Shown piece by piece: positions 59,669 through 64,000 of a stretch of DNA of 64,000 bases (its first letter is position 1; the number at the start of each line of letters is the position of its first letter). Under the pieces are notes generated by a model. That model was not told where the DNA came from. It did no database searches and worked only from the letters and a program-made list of their open reading frames with translations. The stretch is from RGIG4079 sp045576735 (lineage in GTDB: Bacteria; Bacteroidota; Bacteroidia; Bacteroidales; Muribaculaceae), in assembly GCA_045576735.1 (NCBI GenBank), contig JAZNGZ010000001.1, forward strand, positions 4,743 through 68,742, read 5' to 3'. Made by a program: the position numbers and the translations under genes.

Positions 59669-60592
59669 ATGGCAAAAAAACTACCACATAAACCCGGTGC
59701 CGAACGCCAACGCTTCCGCCCCGATGTGATTGAGACGTATCAAGTGACTGTTGAAACAACGTTGTTGCCATTCCTTTTTGAATCGATGCCTCAACGCAAA
59801 CGTGTCACGATAAAAGATTATCTCAAACACAATCAAGTAGCAGTGAATAATGTGCCTCTCACTCAGTTTAACACCGAGTTGCACCCCGGTGATGAGGTGA
59901 AGGTGAATCTTTCGCGCGAATTTCAAGTCTTTTATCATCGTCGCATAAAATTAGTGTATGAAGACGACGATATTATTGTGATAAACAAAGGCTATGGCTT
60001 GCTATCGATGGGAACCGACAAGGTGAAAGATGGTACAGCATATTCAATTGTGCGCGATTATGTAAAATGGCAAGACCCACGAAATAAGATTTTCATTGTA
60101 CATCGTCTCGATCGCGATACTTCGGGCTTGATGATGTTTGCGAAAAGCATTGAGGCAAAGGAAGCGATGCAGCACAATTGGAATAATATGGTGCTTAATC
60201 GCAAATACTTGGCAGTGGTAGAGGGTAAAGTTGAAGAGGCCGAGGGCACTATAAAAAGCTATCTTGCCGAGAATACTCAATTTGAAGTGTATTCAACCGA
60301 AAACCCCGAAGAAGGTCAACTCGCAGTAACTCGCTATAAAACACTAAAATGCAAAAACGGATACACCTTGCTAGAAGTGGAACTCGACACAGGTCGCAAA
60401 AATCAAATACGTGTGCATATGAAAGACCTTGGTCACCCCATTGTTGGCGACCGCAAATATGGTGCAAAAACAAGCCCCATACACCGTCTTGCCCTTCATG
60501 CACAAACACTCCGTTTCATTCACCCCATCACTCGCAAAGAGATGAATTTCACCACTCCCATTCCCACTTCATTCGACGCAATGGTCAAGTAA
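59669..60592 (+). CDS. RluA-family pseudouridine synthase
   Basis: 307 residues. It changes a specific uridine in RNA to pseudouridine. An S4-like N-terminal part (TIKDYLKHNQVAVNNV, about 47-85) precedes the catalytic domain with IVHRLDRDTSGLMMFAK (Asp in HRLDRDTSG near 148) and GRKNQIRVHMKDLGHPIVGD. The exact target (rRNA or tRNA position) cannot be read from the sequence. It follows topA by five bases. Confidence 0.93.
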   Translation: MAKKLPHKPGAERQRFRPDVIETYQVTVETTLLPFLFESMPQRKRVTIKDYLKHNQVAVNNVPLTQFNTELHPGDEVKVNLSREFQVFYHRRIKLVYEDDDIIVINKGYGLLSMGTDKVKDGTAYSIVRDYVKWQDPRNKIFIVHRLDRDTSGLMMFAKSIEAKEAMQHNWNNMVLNRKYLAVVEGKVEEAEGTIKSYLAENTQFEVYSTENPEEGQLAVTRYKTLKCKNGYTLLEVELDTGRKNQIRVHMKDLGHPIVGDRKYGAKTSPIHRLALHAQTLRFIHPITRKEMNFTTPIPTSFDAMVK

Positions 60593-60596
60593 TACT

Positions 60597-60622
60597 AATT
60601 CATAATGAATTATGAATTAATA
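60597..60622. repeat. AT-rich repeat that supplies the sugar-kinase start
   Basis: TAATTCATAATGAATTATG and the following AATTAATAAT belong to the AT-rich repeat family. The in-frame ATG inside it (60605) is the start codon of the next gene. Confidence 0.7.
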
Positions 60623-61453
60623 ATCGGTTTTGGCGAGGTGTTGTGGGATATGCTTCCACAAGGGCGTCAGTTGGGAGGCGCACCTGCTAATTTTGCCTAT
60701 CATGTGAGCCAATTTGGCTATCGAGGGGTAATTGTGAGTGCGGTGGGCGATGACGCACTTGGAAAAGATATTGTAAAAGAGTTGGACGCTCATGGCATAG
60801 CGTCGCACATATCAGTCGTTGATGCTCCAACCGGTGTGGTCAACGTATCGGTCGACGATAAAGGGATTCCCTCATATGAGATAGTTGAAAATGTGGCATG
60901 GGATAATATCCCATATAGCAACGAATTAAAGGAATTGGCTTCTCAAGCGATAGCAGTGTGTTTCGGCTCGCTTGCTCAACGAAGCGCTATTTCTCGCCAC
61001 ACTATAATTCAATTTATCGAATCCTTACCCTCCACATGCTTAAAGGTATTTGATATTAACCTGCGTCAGCACTATTATAGCCGTGAGATTATTGAGTGGT
61101 CGCTTGACCGTTGTAATATATTGAAACTCAACGATGAAGAATTGGCGGTTCTTAAAGATGTGTTAGGGGCAACATCATTGGCCGATGACTTATTCGTTGC
61201 TAAGTTACAACAACTATATGATATAAAAATCGTAATTGTCACTTGTGGCGAAAAGGGTAGTAGGGTGTATTATGACGGCGAAGTGAATTTTGAACCAACG
61301 CCACAAGTAGAGGTGGTTGACACCGTCGGGGCTGGAGATTCGTTTACCGCCGCATTTGTTGCTACCTTGCTACAAGGTAAAACTGTTGTTGAAGCACATT
61401 GCCAAGCAGTAGCCGTCTCAGCCGCTACATGTACTCACGAAGGGGCTATATAA
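60605..61453 (+). CDS. PfkB-family carbohydrate kinase (fructokinase-like)
   Basis: 282 residues. It phosphorylates a sugar with ATP. PfkB motifs are GGAPANFAYHVSQFG (near 22), DINLRQHYYS, LKLNDEEL and the catalytic DTVGAGDSFTAAFV (Asp base near 242). The GEVLWDMLP start and the overall pattern fit fructokinases; ribose or other sugars cannot be excluded. The first codons (MNYEL) come from an AT-rich repeat. It lies 12 bases after the pseudouridine synthase, and a weak A/T-rich hairpin (61467-61500) may end the transcript. Confidence 0.92.
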   Translation: MNYELIIGFGEVLWDMLPQGRQLGGAPANFAYHVSQFGYRGVIVSAVGDDALGKDIVKELDAHGIASHISVVDAPTGVVNVSVDDKGIPSYEIVENVAWDNIPYSNELKELASQAIAVCFGSLAQRSAISRHTIIQFIESLPSTCLKVFDINLRQHYYSREIIEWSLDRCNILKLNDEELAVLKDVLGATSLADDLFVAKLQQLYDIKIVIVTCGEKGSRVYYDGEVNFEPTPQVEVVDTVGAGDSFTAAFVATLLQGKTVVEAHCQAVAVSAATCTHEGAI

Positions 61454-61466
61454 ATGAGTTTGATAG

Positions 61467-61500
61467 AAAAAAGCAAGAAAGAACCTCTCAATGCTTTTTT
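61467..61500 (+). terminator. Weak terminator after the sugar kinase
   Basis: AAAAAAGCA pairs with TGCTTTTTT around a 16-base loop. The stem is AT-rich, so efficiency is doubtful. Confidence 0.5.
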
Positions 61501-61608
61501 GAGCAAATTATAAGTATTTTGAAATCGTTTTTAAAACCTAAGTTATATTTTGACGATGTCAAATCTTAATTTCCCTTTTTTTCTCTTTCCTTTTTCCTCT
61601 TTAAATAC

Positions 61609-61616
61609 TATCTTTG
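61609..61616 (+). promoter_or_regulatory. -7 box of thyA
   Basis: TATCTTTG lies 25 bases before the ATG, after a pyrimidine-rich stretch. No -33 TTTG at the usual spacing. Confidence 0.55.
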
Positions 61617-61641
61617 TAGAAAATTATAACCCTCCAATCTC

Positions 61642-62436
61642 ATGAAACAGTATCTCGACCTATTAAGCCATATAATGGAACATGGCACTCAAAAGAGTGA
61701 CCGCACCGGTACCGGAACACGTAGCGTATTTGGCTATCAAATGCGATTTAACCTTGCTGACGGTTTCCCATTGCTCACCACAAAGAAACTACACCTCAAA
61801 TCAATTATATATGAATTGTTGTGGTTCCTCAAAGGGGATACAAATGCAAAGTATCTTCAAGAAAACGGAGTGAGAATATGGAATGAGTGGGCCGATGAGA
61901 ATGGTGACCTCGGTCATATCTATGGCTACCAATGGCGTTCGTGGCCCGATTATAATGGAGGGCATATCGACCAAATTTCGGAAGTGATTGAAACAATCAA
62001 AAACAACCCCGACTCGCGTCGCATCATTGTGAGCGCATGGAATGTGGCCGATCTCCCTAATATGAATCTGCCTCCATGTCATGCATTCTTCCAGTTTTAT
62101 GTGGCCGACGGAAAGTTGAGCCTTCAGCTTTATCAACGTAGTGCCGACACATTCCTCGGAGTGCCGTTCAATATCGCATCTTATGCACTATTGCTCATGA
62201 TGGTGGCACAAGTGACCGGTCTTGAAGTGGGTGATTTTGTTCACACCCTTGGTGATGCACATATCTATAACAATCACTTTGAGCAAATTCAAGAACAATT
62301 ATCGCGTGAGCCTCGTAAATTGCCTCGCATGGTAATTAATCCCAACGTGAAAAATATCTTTGATTTCAAATACGAAGACTTCTCCCTCGAAGATTACGAC
62401 CCACACCCCCACATCAAAGGCGTCGTAGCAGTCTAA
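61642..62436 (+). CDS. thyA: Thymidylate synthase
   Basis: 264 residues, the length of E. coli ThyA. It makes dTMP from dUMP using methylene-tetrahydrofolate, producing dihydrofolate. Key segments are SDRTGTGTRSVFGYQMRF, the catalytic Cys in LPPCHAFFQFYV (Cys146), LYQRSADTFLGVPFNIASYA and the C-terminal HPHIKGVVAV. Its product dihydrofolate is recycled by FolA, encoded downstream; the two are now separated by a GxxExxY gene and repeats. Confidence 0.98.
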   Translation: MKQYLDLLSHIMEHGTQKSDRTGTGTRSVFGYQMRFNLADGFPLLTTKKLHLKSIIYELLWFLKGDTNAKYLQENGVRIWNEWADENGDLGHIYGYQWRSWPDYNGGHIDQISEVIETIKNNPDSRRIIVSAWNVADLPNMNLPPCHAFFQFYVADGKLSLQLYQRSADTFLGVPFNIASYALLLMMVAQVTGLEVGDFVHTLGDAHIYNNHFEQIQEQLSREPRKLPRMVINPNVKNIFDFKYEDFSLEDYDPHPHIKGVVAV

Positions 62437-62440
62437 TTTT

Positions 62441-62491
62441 AATGCATAATTAACTCGGTCAAGCCTCGTTGCCCCCTTTGGGGTTCATAAT
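62441..62491 (+). repeat. Dispersed intergenic repeat, copy D
   Basis: AATGCATAATTAACTCGG, then CAAGCCTCGTTG and CCCCTTTGGGG, then TTCATAATGC. It matches copies A and B in order and lies directly after the thyA stop. Confidence 0.8.
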
Positions 62492-62507
62492 GCTTTCTTG
62501 TTGTCAT

Positions 62508-62554
62508 CTGTCTTTTATAATGATTGGAGTTAGGAAGGGACAAAAAGTAAAGAA
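62508..62554 (+). repeat. 47-bp direct repeat, left copy
   Basis: It starts CTGTCTTTTATAATGATTGG and ends GACAAAAAGTAAAGAA. It matches 63114-63160 at 46 of 47 positions. The two copies bracket the GxxExxY gene between thyA and folA. Confidence 0.95.
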
Positions 62555-62611
62555 TAAAAATAATAAGATATGTTATTCTACTTAAATATATTCGTTTGAA
62601 TTAAGAGTATT

Positions 62612-63119
62612 AGACAGAATGACAGAATGACAAAAAAGTGACGTATAAGGAGAATAAGCCCATGGACGTAGAGAAGATTGTTTCGTCTGTTATTGATTGC
62701 GCATATAAAGTGCGTCATGAATTAATGAACGGTTATTTGGAGTCGGTGTATGAAAATGCCTTGATGTTAGAACTTAGAAATTGTGGTATAAATGCAGAAA
62801 ATCAGGTTCCGTTAAAAGTTTTATATAAGGGCGTTGTAGTGGGAGAGTATAGAATTGACATTTTGGTTGAGAATTGCTTAATCGTTGAAATTAAAGCTGT
62901 TTTTGATATAAATTCTGCTCATGAAGCGCAATTGGTTAATTATTTAACTGCTACTAATATAGATAATGGTCTGTTGATTAATTTTGGTTCAGAGAAACTT
63001 GAAGTTAAACGCAAATATAGAGTTTATAAAGATACAAGTAAAGATAGAATTATAGGATATAAAAAATATTGATTTATATATAAATATTATGTCATTCTGT
63101 TCATTCTGTCATTCTGTCT
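62612..63119. mobile_element. Putative 508-bp cassette bounded by inverted repeats, carrying a GxxExxY gene
   Basis: The ends AGACAGAATGACAGAATGA (62612-62630) and its exact complement (63101-63119) form 19-bp inverted repeats built of GACAGAAT units. They enclose a single gene. The cassette lies between 47-bp direct repeats, inside the thyA-folA pair. No transposase is encoded, so mobility is an inference from the repeat layout. Confidence 0.5.
62662..63072 (+). CDS. GxxExxY protein, PD-(D/E)XK nuclease-like
   Basis: 136 residues. The family signature GYLESVYENALMLEL is at about residues 23-37. A nuclease-like core follows: YRIDILVENCLIVEIKAV, i.e. D, then E-x-K in the PD-(D/E)XK order. The family is widespread and patchy in Bacteroidetes and Planctomycetes, with no agreed function. 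The ATG at 62662 has an AAGGAG sequence 10 bases upstream, which is unusual here; an upstream in-frame GTG (62638) is less likely. The gene lies inside inverted and direct repeats between thyA and folA, out of keeping with the folate genes around it. Confidence 0.88.
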   Translation: MDVEKIVSSVIDCAYKVRHELMNGYLESVYENALMLELRNCGINAENQVPLKVLYKGVVVGEYRIDILVENCLIVEIKAVFDINSAHEAQLVNYLTATNIDNGLLINFGSEKLEVKRKYRVYKDTSKDRIIGYKKY

Positions 63120-63160
63120 TTTAGAATGATTGGAGTTAGGAAGGGACAAAAAGTAAAGAA
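63114..63160 (+). repeat. 47-bp direct repeat, right copy
   Basis: It overlaps the outer edge of the right inverted repeat and ends 52 bases before the folA start. It differs from the left copy by a single base. Confidence 0.95.
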
Positions 63161-63211
63161 AATATATTATTAAGAATGATGTATAATAACCATAATGAGA
63201 TTTTAGGTAAG

Positions 63212-63703
63212 ATGGATATATCAATAATAGTTGCGGTGGCTCGTGGTAATGCCATTGGGCGTAAGGGAGATTTGTTGTTTCATATCAGCGCCGATTTGCG
63301 TCGATTTAAAGAGATAACAATGGGTCACCCCATCATTATGGGGCGTAAAACCTTCGAATCATTCCCAAAAGGGCCGCTTCCAGGACGTCAAAATATCGTT
63401 ATTACTCGCCAAAGCGACTATGCTCGCGAGGGGATAACCGTTGTCGGCTCATTTGCCGACGCTCTCACAGCGGCAAATGGCGTAGATGAAGTGTTTGTTA
63501 TCGGAGGTGGAGAAATCTATCGTAAGGCGATTAAAAGAGCTTCAAAACTGTATCTTACCGAGATTGACGCATCGGTTGATGATGCCGACACATTTTTCCC
63601 TACAATAGATACAAAAGAATGGCAGGTAACCGACGAAGGAGAGTGGATTGTTGATGAACGCACAGACGCTCGCTATCGTTTCGTTTGTTTATCTCGCCAA
63701 TAA
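63212..63703 (+). CDS. folA: Dihydrofolate reductase
   Basis: 163 residues from the ATG at 63212. It reduces dihydrofolate to tetrahydrofolate with NADPH. The family start SIIVAVARGNAIGRKGDLLF, the HPIIMGRKTFESFP loop, RQNIVITRQ, VFVIGGGEIYRKAI and LTEIDA are all present. An in-frame ATG at 63176 would add 12 residues (MMYNNHNEILGK) that do not match the family, so 63212 is preferred. It pairs functionally with thyA upstream. Confidence 0.95.
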   Translation: MDISIIVAVARGNAIGRKGDLLFHISADLRRFKEITMGHPIIMGRKTFESFPKGPLPGRQNIVITRQSDYAREGITVVGSFADALTAANGVDEVFVIGGGEIYRKAIKRASKLYLTEIDASVDDADTFFPTIDTKEWQVTDEGEWIVDERTDARYRFVCLSRQ

Positions 63704-63715
63704 CCATTATCTTTG
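63684..63715 (+). promoter_or_regulatory. Promoter of tRNA-Arg, overlapping the end of folA
   Basis: A TTTG (63684-63687), 20 bases, then TATCTTTG (63708-63715). The -33 box lies inside the last codons of folA. Confidence 0.75.
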
Positions 63716-63731
63716 CCACGCAAATAGAGAC

Positions 63732-63803
63732 GCCTCGGTAGTTCAACGGATAGAATAGAAGTTTCCTAAACTTTTGATAGCAGTTCGATTCTGCTCCGAG
63801 GTA
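63732..63803 (+). tRNA. tRNA-Arg (anticodon CCT)
   Basis: 72 bases fold as a cloverleaf. The anticodon loop TTCCTAA gives CCT. The acceptor stem GCCTCGG/CCGAGGT has a terminal G1:U72 wobble; the discriminator is A; CCA is not encoded. Confidence 0.95.
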
Positions 63804-63821
63804 CAATATAATGACAAGAAG

Positions 63822-63851
63822 GAGGGTGTGTCAAAAATCAGTCACACCCTC
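63822..63851 (+). terminator. Terminator of tRNA-Arg
   Basis: The stem GAGGGTGTG/CACACCCTC with a 12-base loop, followed by ATTGTTTC. It carries the GTGTGTC motif seen in other terminators of the window. Confidence 0.75.
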
Positions 63852-63870
63852 ATTGTTTCAAAAAAAACGA

Positions 63871-63902
63871 CAAAGCCCTGACTTTCTCAAGCTAGGGCTT
63901 TG
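63871..63902. repeat. Hairpin near the left edge of the IS1182-like element
   Basis: CAAAGCCCT and AGGGCTTTG pair around a 14-base loop. It lies 45 bases before the transposase start and may be part of the element's terminal repeat or a barrier to outside transcription. Confidence 0.5.
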
Positions 63903-63946
63903 CTATGTCCTAAAGTTTTTGTATCTTTAGGTAAACCTAAATAAAT

Positions 63947-64000
63947 ATGACAAAGGTACATTTTAGAAAATATAATTCCAAACAAATATTGCTTTTTCCG
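63947..64000 (+). CDS. Partial transposase, IS1182-family-like, first 18 codons
   Basis: The frame from ATG at 63947 reads MTKVHFRKYNSKQILLFP and runs off the window. This resembles the start of IS1182-family transposases of Bacteroidetes, which begin with a (K/S)VxFKxYNQxQ...LLP pattern. A TATCTTTA box lies 25 bases upstream. The rest must be read from the next window to be sure. Confidence 0.55.
   Translation, partial: MTKVHFRKYNSKQILLFP

Overview
The window reads as a chromosomal segment of a gut-type member of the order Bacteroidales. The support is a SusC/SusD pair with surface lipoproteins, proteins ending in type IX secretion (T9SS) sorting domains, a fused SecDF, a bacterial serpin, GxxExxY and DUF4143 genes, and promoters of the Bacteroidetes form (TTTG, about 20-22 bases, then TAnnTTTG) with few visible Shine-Dalgarno sequences. 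The family is less certain; Muribaculaceae or a close relative is my best guess. No rRNA, CRISPR array or phage was seen.

Layout. 1-15.6 kb is mostly on the minus strand: a cut-off unknown gene, a repeat-rich spacer, asnA, a BspA-like leucine-rich-repeat protein, an RHS remnant, a secreted amidase with its TolB-like neighbour, a serpin lipoprotein, a striking ECF sigma factor fused to a membrane helix and an outer-membrane-type barrel domain, and a polyprenyl synthetase. 15.8-23.3 kb is on the plus strand: polA, a Lys/Glu-rich lipoprotein, and a namZ - sodium symporter - WYL regulator group, interrupted by tRNA-Ala. 23.3-29.2 kb holds rubredoxin, an acyl-CoA synthetase, three small lipoproteins, a DUF4143 ATPase flanked by 58-bp palindromic repeats, and tRNA-Leu. 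29.4-32.3 kb holds glgB and trmD.

32.6-43.6 kb is a polysaccharide-utilisation-like operon (SusC, SusD, two surface lipoproteins, a GHL10 glycosidase-like enzyme). It is followed by an HTH-cupin regulator, an acyl-CoA synthetase, proB and proA. 48.4-57.1 kb holds a small lipoprotein, a TPR protein paired with an outer-membrane barrel, and secDF. 57.3-63.7 kb holds topA, an RluA-type pseudouridine synthase, a sugar kinase, thyA and folA. A small GxxExxY gene sits between thyA and folA, bounded by inverted repeats and flanked by 47-bp direct repeats. tRNA-Arg and the first codons of an IS1182-like transposase close the window.

How the genes connect. Several enzymes point to handling of peptidoglycan or other glycans: the amidase, NamZ with its transporter and regulator, and the SusCD/GHL10 operon. 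thyA and folA are the classic folate-thymidylate pair, and proB and proA give the first steps of proline synthesis. The most interesting unexplained structures are the sigma-barrel fusion, the GxxExxY cassette in thyA-folA, and the repeat-flanked DUF4143 ATPase.
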